Assembly: GCF_900108065.1 (NCBI RefSeq)
Contig: NZ_FNVQ01000003.1
Location: forward strand, 186,001 to 250,000
DNA length: 64,000 nt
Direction of reading: 5' to 3'
From: Marinobacterium lutimaris
GTDB taxonomy: Bacteria > Pseudomonadota > Gammaproteobacteria > Pseudomonadales > Balneatricaceae
A program made the translations under genes and the position numbers. The stretch's first letter is position 1. Each line of letters begins with the position of its first letter. The notes under the pieces are model-generated. The model saw nothing but the letters and a program-made list of their open reading frames with translations, was not told where the DNA came from and searched no databases. Below, piece after piece: positions 27,103-35,881 of the stretch.

Positions 27103-30100
27103 GTGACTATCCGCATCGCGATCCGCCACTCGACCGAATATAACTTCGACCGAGCCGTATCCCTTTCACCCCATGTGCTGCGTCTGCGCCCGGCCGCGCA
27201 TTCGCGCACCCATATCCACGGGTACAGCCTGAAGATCGAGCCGGAAAACCACTTTATCAACTGGCAGCAGGACCCTTTCGGCAACTACCAGGCGCGCCTG
27301 GTGTTCCCGGAAAAGACCCGCAAATTCAAGTTCGACGTGGAAGTGATCGCCGATATGACGGTGATCAACCCGTTCGACTTCTTCGTTGAGGAGTACGCCG
27401 AGAATTACCCGTTCGACTACGACGACTCGCTGAAGAAGGAGCTGGAACCCTACCTGGAGGTGATGGAAGAGAGCGAGCAGCTCGATGCCTGGGTAGACGG
27501 CGTCTCCCGCAAAGAGACACGCATCATCGACTTCCTGGTGGCGCTGAACCAGCGTCTTGAACAGGAGATCGAGTACGGTATCCGCATGGAGCCCGGCGTT
27601 CAGACCTGCGAGGAAACCCTGACCCTGGCCAAGGGCTCCTGCCGCGATACCGGCTGGCTGCTGGTGCAGATTCTGCGCAAGCTGGGCCTGGCCGCACGTT
27701 TCGTTTCCGGCTACCTGGTGCAGCTTAAGCAGGACCAGGAAGCCCTGGACGGGCCTTCCGGCGCCGCCCAGGATTTCACCGATCTGCACGCCTGGTGCGA
27801 GGTTTATATCCCTGGCGCCGGCTGGGTCGGTCTCGACCCCACTTCAGGCCTGTTTGCCGGCGAGGGTCATATCCCGCTGGCCTGCACTCCCTCCCCCGCT
27901 TCGGCTGCGCCGATTACCGGTTACACCGACAAGTGCGAGGTAGAGTTCGCCTATGTCAACGAGGTGTATCGCATCCATGAGGATCCGCGAGTCACCAAGC
28001 CCTACAGCGAAGAGCAGTGGGCCTGCATCGATGCGCTGGGCAAGGCGATCGACGAGGAACTCACCGAGGGCGACGTGCGCCTGACCATGGGTGGCGAGCC
28101 CACCTTCGTCTCCATCGATGATATGGATTCGGCGCAGTGGAATATCGAGGCGCTCGGCGATGACAAGCTGAAGCTGGCCAAGGATCTGCTGCTGCGCCTG
28201 CGCGAGCGTTTCGCACCCAAGGGCCTGCTGCATTATGGCCAGGGTAAGTGGTACCCCGGCGAGGAAGTACCGCGCTGGGCCCTGGGCTGCTACTGGCGCA
28301 CCGATGGCGAAGCGCTCTGGCACGACCCCAAGCTGCTGGCCCGTGTCGACAAGAACTACGGCCACGGCCTGGCCGAAGCCCAGTGGTTCATGAAAACCCT
28401 GTGTGAACGCCTGTCGCTGGATCACAAATACCTGATCGACGCCCGTGAAGATGCGCTTTACTACCTCTGGCAGGAGCAGCAGCTTCCGGTCAATGTGGAT
28501 CCGAAAAAGGTCAATCTGAAGGATGATCTGGAGCGTAAGCGTCTGGCCAAACTGCTGGATCGCGGCCTGGATACCCCCACAGGTTACGTGCTGCCGCTGG
28601 GCTGGGACTACGGCAAACAGGGCTGGCGTTCCTCCCCCTGGGAGCTGCGCCGCGATGAACTGACACTGATCCCCGGCGACTCGCCGCTGGGCTTCCGTCT
28701 GCCACTGAGCACCCTGCCCTGGGTGGCTCGTGAGAAGCAGGATATCGACCCCGAGCGCGACCCGTTTGCCGAGCAGGAGCCACTGCCAAGCTACCGTCCA
28801 TTCGCCAGCATGGTGCCGCCGGCCGAGCCGCCGAACACCGCTGACCACCGCCAGATGATGGACAGTGCGGATGATGAAAATGAGCCCAAGGGCGAAGGTC
28901 GCTGGGTGGATATCGTCAAAACGGCGCTCTCCATTGAGCCGCGCGACGGTCGACTCTACCTGTTCCTGCCACCGCTTCATTACCTGGAGCATTACGTTGA
29001 CCTGATCAACGCCATCGAGCACACCGCCGCTGAGCTCAATCTGCCGGTAGTGATCGAAGGCTATGAGCCGCCCAAGGATTCCCGCCTGCAGAAACTGCTG
29101 GTCACCCCGGATCCCGGCGTTATCGAGGTCAATATCCATCCGGCGGGCAGCTGGAAGGAGCTGGTGGAAAACACCAACGTTCTTTATGACGAAGCTCGCC
29201 TGTCACGCCTTGGCACCGAGAAGTTCATGATCGACGGCCGCCATGGCGGTACCGGTGGCGGTAACCATGTCACCCTGGGCGGCGTAACGCCGGCGGACAG
29301 CCCGCTGCTGCGTCGCCCCGACCTGCTGCGTTCACTGGTGACCTACTGGCAGCACCACCCGGCCCTGTCTTACCTGTTCTCCGGTATGTTTATCGGCCCG
29401 ACCAGCCAGGCACCGCGTGTCGACGAGGGTCGTCATGAAGCGCTCTACGAGCTGGAGATCGCCTTCCAGCAGATGCCGGAAGGGCTGATCGACCAGCCCT
29501 GGCTGGTGGACCGCCTGATGCGCAACCTGCTGGTGGATATCACTGGTAACACCCATCGCTCCGAGTTCTGTATCGACAAGCTCTACGCACCGGGTACCGC
29601 CTCCGGACGTCAGGGGATTCTTGAATTCCGTGGCTTTGAGATGCCGCCGCATCCGCAGATGTCGCTGGTGCAGGTACTGCTGCTGCGCGCGCTGGTCGCC
29701 CGCTTCTGGAAAGAGCCGTACAAACAGCCGCTGGTCCGCTGGGGCACCGAGCTGCACGACCGCTTCATGCTGCCGCACTACGTCTGGTCGGATCTGCGTG
29801 CCGTGGTCAACGATCTTCAGGCGCACGGCCTGCCGTTCCAGCTGGAGTGGCTGGCACCGTTCGAGGAGTTCCGCTTCCCGCACTACGGTCGCGTGCAGAT
29901 CGACGATATCCAGATCGAACTGCGCTGGGCGATAGAGCCCTGGCATGTACTCGGTGAGGAGATCTCCAGCTTCGGTACTGCCCGCTACGTGGATTCCTCC
30001 GTCGAGCGCCTGCAGGTGAAGGTCAACGGCCTCACCGACGGCCGTTACGTGCTCGCCTGTAACGGTCGCCGCGTACCGCTGAACAACACCGGTCGCCACG

Positions 30101-30486
30101 GCGAATATGTCGGCGGCGTACGCTACCGCGCCTGGAACCCGCCTTCGGCGCTGCACCCAACCATCGGTGTGCACGCACCGCTGGTGTTTGACCTGATCGA
30201 TACCTGGAACGGCCACTCCATCGGCGGCTGTACTTACCACGTCAGCCATCCGGGCGGTCGCAGCTACGATACCCAGCCGATCAACGCCTTTGAGGCAGAG
30301 TCACGCCGGGTGAATCGCTACTGGGATCACGGTCATACGCCGGGTGCGGTAACTCCGCCGCCGTTCCACGAGGCGCTGCGCGAGTTCTTCCCGAACGAGC
30401 AGGGCCCAAGGCCGATGGCGCCACCACCGGAAGAACCCACGGGTGAGTATCCCTACACCCTGGATCTGCGGCGTGGATTAGCCTGA
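27103..30486 (+). CDS. Transglutaminase-like / DUF2126 fusion protein
   Basis: The 1127-residue cytoplasmic protein has an N-terminal transglutaminase-N segment (1-110) and a papain-like core with Cys180 (KGSCRD), His229 (DLHAWCEVY) and Asp245 (GLDPTSG). From about residue 320 the DUF2126 region begins with LTMGGEPTFVSIDDM. Within it, VIEVNIHP and the run GRHGGTGGGNHVTLGG (about residue 710) recall the Glu/His metal-and-ATP sites of glutamine-synthetase-like amidoligases; that resemblance is inference. GTG start at 27103 with GAGGG about 10-14 bases upstream. Membership in this operon suggests peptide-bond making and breaking on the same substrate. Confidence 0.88.
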   Translation: MTIRIAIRHSTEYNFDRAVSLSPHVLRLRPAAHSRTHIHGYSLKIEPENHFINWQQDPFGNYQARLVFPEKTRKFKFDVEVIADMTVINPFDFFVEEYAENYPFDYDDSLKKELEPYLEVMEESEQLDAWVDGVSRKETRIIDFLVALNQRLEQEIEYGIRMEPGVQTCEETLTLAKGSCRDTGWLLVQILRKLGLAARFVSGYLVQLKQDQEALDGPSGAAQDFTDLHAWCEVYIPGAGWVGLDPTSGLFAGEGHIPLACTPSPASAAPITGYTDKCEVEFAYVNEVYRIHEDPRVTKPYSEEQWACIDALGKAIDEELTEGDVRLTMGGEPTFVSIDDMDSAQWNIEALGDDKLKLAKDLLLRLRERFAPKGLLHYGQGKWYPGEEVPRWALGCYWRTDGEALWHDPKLLARVDKNYGHGLAEAQWFMKTLCERLSLDHKYLIDAREDALYYLWQEQQLPVNVDPKKVNLKDDLERKRLAKLLDRGLDTPTGYVLPLGWDYGKQGWRSSPWELRRDELTLIPGDSPLGFRLPLSTLPWVAREKQDIDPERDPFAEQEPLPSYRPFASMVPPAEPPNTADHRQMMDSADDENEPKGEGRWVDIVKTALSIEPRDGRLYLFLPPLHYLEHYVDLINAIEHTAAELNLPVVIEGYEPPKDSRLQKLLVTPDPGVIEVNIHPAGSWKELVENTNVLYDEARLSRLGTEKFMIDGRHGGTGGGNHVTLGGVTPADSPLLRRPDLLRSLVTYWQHHPALSYLFSGMFIGPTSQAPRVDEGRHEALYELEIAFQQMPEGLIDQPWLVDRLMRNLLVDITGNTHRSEFCIDKLYAPGTASGRQGILEFRGFEMPPHPQMSLVQVLLLRALVARFWKEPYKQPLVRWGTELHDRFMLPHYVWSDLRAVVNDLQAHGLPFQLEWLAPFEEFRFPHYGRVQIDDIQIELRWAIEPWHVLGEEISSFGTARYVDSSVERLQVKVNGLTDGRYVLACNGRRVPLNNTGRHGEYVGGVRYRAWNPPSALHPTIGVHAPLVFDLIDTWNGHSIGGCTYHVSHPGGRSYDTQPINAFEAESRRVNRYWDHGHTPGAVTPPPFHEALREFFPNEQGPRPMAPPPEEPTGEYPYTLDLRRGLA

Positions 30487-30546
30487 AGGGGGTAAATCTC
30501 CTATGATGTCGCTCCCGGAAGACTAAATAAGAGCTAAACAGACCAC

Positions 30547-33099
30547 GTGGCGATGCAAGAGACGACGCAGCTCCCCCAGAGCCTGCTCAACTATGCCCGA
30601 CCAGACACCTTTTATGACGAGGTGTTCGGGCCGGATGGCGAGATCCGCGAGCATTGGCGTTACCTGCTCGAGGGGCTCGGCAGCATGGGTGATGCCGGCC
30701 TTCAGGAGCGGCAGCGCAAGGCCGAACGCATCCTCAGGGATGACGGCGCGACCTACAACATCTCTTCAGAGACGGAGAACAGTCGTACCTGGGGCCTTGA
30801 TCCCGTCCCGCTGGTAATCGGCAGTGAAGAGTGGAGCCGCATCGAAACCGGCCTGATCGAACGCGCCGAGCTGTTCGACTTGGTGCTTAAGGACCTCTAC
30901 GGCCCCCGGGAACTGATCCGGCAGCGTATCCTGCCGCCGGAACTGGTCTATTCACACCACGGTTTTCTGCGTCCCTGTCAGGGCTTGCGCCTGCCCGGGG
31001 ATAAGCAGCTGATCTTTCACGCTGTCGACATGGTACGCGGTGGCGACGGCAATATGGTGGTGATCGGCGACCGTACGCAGGCGCCCAGCGGCGCCGGCTA
31101 TGCACTGGAAAACCGCACAGTGATGTCTCGTGTGCTTCCCAGTCTATTCCGTGACAGCCAGGTGCACCGGCTGTCGCTCTATTTCCAGGCGCTACGCCGA
31201 AAAATGGCGTCGCTCTCGCCTAACGGCGATTCGCCGCGGGTGGTAATCCTGACGCCCGGCGCCTACAGCGAAACCTATTTCGAACACACTTACCTAGCCA
31301 ACTACCTGGGTTATTCATTGGTCCAGGGTGGCGATTTGACCGTGCGCAACGGCTATGTCTGGATGAAATCTCTGGATGGCCTGCACCGGGTCGACATCAT
31401 CATGCGCCGCGTCGACGACACCTGGTGCGATCCGGTGGAACTGCGCGCCGACTCGCACCTTGGCGTGCCTGGCCTCCTGGAGGTCGCCCGCGCCGGCAAC
31501 GTGGTGATCACCAACCCCCTGGGTACCGGCGTGCTGGAAAATCCGGCGCTGCACAAGTTTATGCCCAAGGTCGCCGAGTTCTTCCTCGGCCACGAGCTGC
31601 AGTTGCCCTCGACCCAGACCTGGTGGGGCGGTGAGCCTGATGATCTGAAGTACATGCTCGACAACCTGAACAAGCTGATCATCAAGCCGACCGCACGGCG
31701 CAGCGGTGATCACAGTATCTATGGCGCGAGCCTGAGCAAGGAAAAGCTGGAGGAACTCAAGGCCCGCATCAACAGCAACCCGATGCATTTCATCGCCCAG
31801 CAGGCGAACCTGCCGGGGTCATCCCCTTCCTGGCAGAACGGTGAGCTGAAAGCCCGTTCCACCGTGTTGCGCAGCTTCGCCGTGGCCGACCAGAGTGCCT
31901 ACAGCATCATGCCGGGCGGACTGACCCGTGTCGCCAGCGGTGACGAGCAGTGGATCGTGTCCAACCAGCTCGGCGCCACCAGTAAGGACACCTGGGTCAT
32001 CGCTTCCGAGCCACAGCGACAGATCAGCTACATCGAGGAGCGCAGCGCCACCTTCACCGAAGACCAGACCAGCGACCTGCCCAGCCGCGTGGTGGAAAAC
32101 CTGTTCTGGCTCGGACGCTACAGTGAGCGCGCCGAAGCCGGCATGCGCCTGCTGCGCACGGTGCTGATCCAGCTCAACAGCCTCAGCTACCTGCCTACCA
32201 CGGTGCACGATCTGATGCTCAAGGCGGTCACCCAGGTGACCACTACCTATCCAGGCTTTACCCAGGACAGTGCCGAACTACTGTCGCAGCCTGAAAAAGA
32301 GCTGATGTCGGTAATCCTGGATCGCCGCCGCCCCGGCAGCATCACCGCCAACCTTCACGCCATGCTTAACTGTAGCGAGGAGACCAAGGAGATGCTGTCT
32401 GCGGACAGTCATCGTGTCATCAATGACCTGCGCGACGAGTTGGCCCAGCTGCCACAGCTGCTCGGCAACGGCCTGTCGGTGGCGCCCGAAGAGGCACTGG
32501 ACCCGCTGGTTACCTCGTTGCTGGCGCTTTCCGGCCTGACCCAGGAGAGCATGATCCGCGGCTTTGGCTGGCGCTTCCTGGAACTGGGCCGCCGCCTGGA
32601 GCGTACCCTGCAGAGCACCTCCCTGCTGCGCGCCATGCTGGTGCCGGTGCTGGAAGACTCTGAACAGGAGCAGGTGATCGAAACCGTGCTGCTTACCTCC
32701 GAAGTACTGATCACCTACCGCCGCCGTTACCGCACTCGTCCGCAGCTGGATCACGGTCTGACACTGATCATGCTCGACAAGACCAACCCGCGCTCATTGC
32801 ATTACCAGGTGGACCTGCTACGCCAGCATATCGAACAGCTGCAAAACCGTGATCGCTCACCGGTCTTGAGCGAGGAGCACCGCGCCATTCTGGAAGCACT
32901 GACATTGGTACAGCTGAGCCGTCCGGCCGAACTGGCCAACGCCGGCGAAGACAGCGGCGTGCGCGAAGCGCTGGATAAGCGTCTGGCACGGGTCCAGACC
33001 CTGCTGAGCAAAGTGGCCACTGCAATTTCCGACCGCTACTTCGACCATCGCAGCGGGCCGCAGCAACTTGTGCACACAGGCTGGAGCGAAGAGCCATGA
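30547..33099 (+). CDS. Fused permuted ATP-grasp / alpha-E protein (second copy)
   Basis: The 850-residue protein joins an ATP-grasp region (about 20-480) to an alpha-E domain (about 505-845, RVVENLFWLGRYSERAEAGMRLL). It is thus a paralogue of the two separate genes at 24701 and 26161. Compared with the first copy, the glycine-rich loop is altered (KPTARRSGDHSIYG instead of KPANESGGYG) and DLRPF is replaced by TVLRSF, so the catalytic Asp appears lost; it may be a regulatory or substrate-binding pseudo-ligase. The start could be GTG 30547 or ATG 30553; neither has a strong ribosome site. Confidence 0.88.
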   Translation: MAMQETTQLPQSLLNYARPDTFYDEVFGPDGEIREHWRYLLEGLGSMGDAGLQERQRKAERILRDDGATYNISSETENSRTWGLDPVPLVIGSEEWSRIETGLIERAELFDLVLKDLYGPRELIRQRILPPELVYSHHGFLRPCQGLRLPGDKQLIFHAVDMVRGGDGNMVVIGDRTQAPSGAGYALENRTVMSRVLPSLFRDSQVHRLSLYFQALRRKMASLSPNGDSPRVVILTPGAYSETYFEHTYLANYLGYSLVQGGDLTVRNGYVWMKSLDGLHRVDIIMRRVDDTWCDPVELRADSHLGVPGLLEVARAGNVVITNPLGTGVLENPALHKFMPKVAEFFLGHELQLPSTQTWWGGEPDDLKYMLDNLNKLIIKPTARRSGDHSIYGASLSKEKLEELKARINSNPMHFIAQQANLPGSSPSWQNGELKARSTVLRSFAVADQSAYSIMPGGLTRVASGDEQWIVSNQLGATSKDTWVIASEPQRQISYIEERSATFTEDQTSDLPSRVVENLFWLGRYSERAEAGMRLLRTVLIQLNSLSYLPTTVHDLMLKAVTQVTTTYPGFTQDSAELLSQPEKELMSVILDRRRPGSITANLHAMLNCSEETKEMLSADSHRVINDLRDELAQLPQLLGNGLSVAPEEALDPLVTSLLALSGLTQESMIRGFGWRFLELGRRLERTLQSTSLLRAMLVPVLEDSEQEQVIETVLLTSEVLITYRRRYRTRPQLDHGLTLIMLDKTNPRSLHYQVDLLRQHIEQLQNRDRSPVLSEEHRAILEALTLVQLSRPAELANAGEDSGVREALDKRLARVQTLLSKVATAISDRYFDHRSGPQQLVHTGWSEEP

Positions 33100-33983
33100 T
33101 CTACCGTATCCGCCACGTCACCCGCTACGAATACGTATCGCCGGTCTCACTCTGCTACAACCGTGCCCACCTGCTGCCGCGCAACACTCCACGCCAGCAG
33201 TGCCTGAGCACCCAGATCCGCATTACACCGACACCGGTGTACAGCGTGCGCAGAGAAGACTTCTACTCCAATCTCTACTACTACTTTTCCATCCAGGAAT
33301 CGCACAAGGCGCTGCAGATCGACGTCACCAGCCAGATCAAGACCCTGCAACCACAGATGAATTTTGACCTGGACCTGGGCAACAGCTGCGCCCGCGCCCT
33401 GGAGCTGACCCGCATGGCGGTGGATGAAGAGACGCTGCTGGCACGGGAGTTCTGCCTGGATTCTCCGATGATCCGCGCCAGCGAACAGGTGCGCGAATAT
33501 GCGGCGCCGATTTTCACGCCGGATCGCCCGCTGCTGTCGGCAGTGCGGGAGCTGACCAGCCGTATCTTCCAGGACTTCAAATACGATCCGGGCTTCAGCA
33601 CCGTGGCCACACCGCTGAATGAGGTGCTCGAGCACAAGCGCGGTGTCTGCCAGGATTTCGCCCATCTGGCGATCGCCTGCCTAAGATCCTTAGGTTACGC
33701 CGCGCGCTACGTTAGCGGCTACCTGGAAACCCTGCCGCCGCCAGGACAGGAAAAGCTGGTGGGTTCCGATGCCTCCCACGCCTGGTTCGCGGTTTACTCC
33801 CCGGGCGAAGGCTGGTTCGAGTTCGACCCAACCAACGACAACATCCCATCCGAACAGCACATCACCACGGCCATGGGCCGGGATTATGGCGATGTGACGC
33901 CGTTGCGGGGTGTTATTTTCGATGGTGGCGGGTCGCAGAAGCTGGAAGTATCGGTGGATGTGGCGGCGATGCCGGAGTCGTAG
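33096..33983 (+). CDS. Transglutaminase-like cysteine protease/amidase
   Basis: A 295-residue protein with the bacterial transglutaminase N-terminal region (MIYRIRHVTRYEYVSPVSL) and an intact Cys185 (RGVCQDFAHL), His228 (ASHAWFAVY), Asp244 (FEFDPTND) triad. It is the short paralogue of the N-terminal part of the 1127-residue protein. The ATGA overlap with the upstream ATP-grasp/alpha-E gene implies coupled translation. It closes the operon: ATP-grasp, alpha-E, transglutaminase-DUF2126, fused ATP-grasp/alpha-E, transglutaminase. No signal peptide, so it is presumably cytoplasmic. Confidence 0.92.
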   Translation: MIYRIRHVTRYEYVSPVSLCYNRAHLLPRNTPRQQCLSTQIRITPTPVYSVRREDFYSNLYYYFSIQESHKALQIDVTSQIKTLQPQMNFDLDLGNSCARALELTRMAVDEETLLAREFCLDSPMIRASEQVREYAAPIFTPDRPLLSAVRELTSRIFQDFKYDPGFSTVATPLNEVLEHKRGVCQDFAHLAIACLRSLGYAARYVSGYLETLPPPGQEKLVGSDASHAWFAVYSPGEGWFEFDPTNDNIPSEQHITTAMGRDYGDVTPLRGVIFDGGGSQKLEVSVDVAAMPES

Positions 33984-34119
33984 GAGGCCCGCAACCGAAG
34001 GGCCGAATAATCTCAGCACTGATTGAAGTAGACACCGCGGTAAATCAGAACCAAAGCGGCTTATCGCGACGAGAGCTTCGCTCCTAACCCATGGGACAAT
34101 GCGATTAGCCCAAACGAAG

Positions 34120-34150
34120 AAGCCCAGGCTTTCAAGCCTGGGCTTTATAT
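34120..34150 (+). terminator. Rho-independent terminator after the transglutaminase operon
   Basis: AAGCCCAGGCTT (34120-34131) and AAGCCTGGGCTT (34134-34145) form a 12-bp hairpin, followed by TATATTTAC. It is the first clear stop signal for the five-gene operon. Confidence 0.85.
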
Positions 34151-34179
34151 TTACGGCTTTCAACCCCCACACTCTCTCA

Positions 34180-34397
34180 GCGCACCCTTGTCCCCTTCTG
34201 CGCAGCCGAGCATCGCAGACTGAAAGAGAAACAAGGGGCCGGCTGTCTGAGCGACGAAGTCGCGAGTTTCAGGCCCCGCTCTTTCAGGCGAGAAGCACAG
34301 GGCAGTCGGCGTAGCCGACCAAGCAGCAGGGGCGGTTTGGGATTGTTAAGGCGCTTGTCCGCACAAGCGCCTTGACTCGCCAGCAGGCGAAACCTGC
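34180..34397 (+). repeat. Dispersed structured repeat, copy A
   Basis: About 218 bases sharing blocks with copies at 60871-61118 (inverted) and 62463-62710. It holds an outer stem CTGAAAGAG/CTCTTTCAG (34220-34228/34279-34287) with inner GGGGCC/GGCCCC and GCGAC-GAA-GTCGC, a hairpin GTCGGC-GTA-GCCGAC (34305-34319), a hairpin AAGGCGCTTGT-CCGC-ACAAGCGCCTT (34348-34373), and the shared end CGCCAGCAGGCGAAACCTGC. Several stems differ in sequence from the other copies yet remain fully paired. It lies between convergent genes. Confidence 0.85.
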
Positions 34398-34442
34398 GTT
34401 AGGCCTTACTCAAAGGCAAAGCATTACTGACGTAGCGGAAAC

Positions 34443-35288
34443 TCACTCCGCATCCGTGAGCAACAGCACCCCTGCTCCGGTGTTGGAGATCGGTGCGTGG
34501 TAGTGTTTGTGCAACACGTTGACCTTGTCGTTCAGGGCGCCGCGCATCACCATCCACATGATCACTTCGATGCCTTCGGTGCCGGCCTTTTCCATGATGT
34601 AGTCGTTGCTCAGACCGGTCATCCAGCTCGGTTCGTTGATGATCTTGTCCATGCACTCCAGATCGAAATCCACGTCGATGATGCCGGCGCGTTCGCCCTG
34701 CAGCTGGTGGGACAGACCACCGGTACCGATCACGACCACTTTCATATCTTCCGGGTAGGAATCGATCGCTTTGCGCAACGATTTGCCCAGGTCGTAGCAG
34801 CGCTTGGCGCTGGTCAGCGGATGCTGCACAGTGTTGACCGCCAGCGGGATCGCCTTCGGCCAATTCGTGGTCGGCTTGTCGCGCCAGAACAGGTTCATCG
34901 GCACCATGAAGCCGTGGTCGACCTTCATCTCCTGACAGGTGGTGATGTCGAACTCGTCGCGGATCATGGTTTCGGCGATATGCCAGGACAGTTCGGCATC
35001 GCCTTTCACGTCGGCGCTGGCCGGGATGCCCCAACCCTCGTCGTCGTTCTGGTAGCTGTCGGCGCAACCCAGGGCAAAGGTCGGTACCTGATTGAGGAAG
35101 AAGTTCAGGCCGTGGTCGTTGTAAACGACGATCGCCAGGTCCGGCTGCATCTCGTCTAGCCAGGCTTTGACCGGCTCGTAGCCGTCGAAGAAACGTTTCC
35201 AGTACGGCTCCTGCTCCAGTTTGCTGTACATGGCGTTGCCGATCGCCGGGATATGAGAGGTGGTCAGGCCACCGATAATTTTAGCCAT
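34443..35288 (-). CDS. ligB: Protocatechuate 4,5-dioxygenase beta (catalytic) subunit
   Basis: The 281-residue class III extradiol dioxygenase opens protocatechuate between C4 and C5. Iron ligands His12 (TTSHIP), His59 (NDHGLN) and Glu241 (GIEVIMW) and the catalytic base His194 (GLSHQLQG) line up with LigB of Sphingobium (His12, His61, Glu242, His195). ATG 35288 (MAKIIGG) has an AGGAGG site, and its first 8 bases overlap the end of the alpha-subunit gene, so the two are translated together. Gallate or a related catechol could be the true substrate. Later pathway genes (ligC, ligI, ligJ, ligK types) are not in the window. Confidence 0.92.
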   Translation of the reverse strand: MAKIIGGLTTSHIPAIGNAMYSKLEQEPYWKRFFDGYEPVKAWLDEMQPDLAIVVYNDHGLNFFLNQVPTFALGCADSYQNDDEGWGIPASADVKGDAELSWHIAETMIRDEFDITTCQEMKVDHGFMVPMNLFWRDKPTTNWPKAIPLAVNTVQHPLTSAKRCYDLGKSLRKAIDSYPEDMKVVVIGTGGLSHQLQGERAGIIDVDFDLECMDKIINEPSWMTGLSNDYIMEKAGTEGIEVIMWMVMRGALNDKVNVLHKHYHAPISNTGAGVLLLTDAE

Positions 35289-35682
35289 GCCAGAACCCTC
35301 CTTCCTGCTTAAGACGCTCTTCAAAACCGGATGCATTGTTCAGCAGGATCTGCTTGAACTCGTCGGTGGTGATACCGTGGAATGCAGCACCGGCATCCTG
35401 CACGGTCATACCGTGGAAGACCGCGATCTTGGCCAGGTAGTAAATATTGCCACCCATCTGCAGCAACTTCAGAAATTCACCATTGAGTACAGCTTCCCGC
35501 TGCTCGTCGCTCAGCCCGTATTTGCGGCAGTAAGCATCCATGTCGGCGGCAAATTCCTGGCGGTTTGCTTCGGAGTTGAAAGAAAACGCCATGCGGTTCA
35601 GGGCATAACCGGAGTGGGAACGCTTGCCATCAAAGACATAGGTACCGGGAATCTCATCGTAATCGTGTTGACGCCACGCCAT
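35281..35682 (-). CDS. ligA: Protocatechuate 4,5-dioxygenase alpha subunit
   Basis: The 133-residue helical LigA-type small subunit has the family features GTYVFDGKRSHSGYALN at the start and EFLKLLQMGGNIYYLAKIA in the middle, which cap the active site of the beta subunit. First gene of a two-gene unit with ligB. The AraC-type gene is transcribed divergently 200 bases away and is the likely regulator. Confidence 0.92.
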   Translation of the reverse strand: MAWRQHDYDEIPGTYVFDGKRSHSGYALNRMAFSFNSEANRQEFAADMDAYCRKYGLSDEQREAVLNGEFLKLLQMGGNIYYLAKIAVFHGMTVQDAGAAFHGITTDEFKQILLNNASGFEERLKQEGGFWHG

Positions 35683-35881
35683 GATGAATCTCCTCTGTTT
35701 GTTATTAGTAATGGGTTAAGGATCTGGGGTTTGCGGCCACCCGTTTGCTGGGGCAGCGTTGTTGAACGAGGTCTATGCTCCCCTTTTACCCCTTTAACAA
35801 GAAGGGACATTTAGCGGAAAAACTTGTACATTTCGAAGATAAGAAATTTCGCAAACGGCAGCTGGATAACAGGAGAAGGCT

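Noticed and set aside
27844-29139. 431-codon minus-strand frame opposite the transglutaminase-DUF2126 gene
   Set aside because: Antisense shadow without domain or ribosome site.
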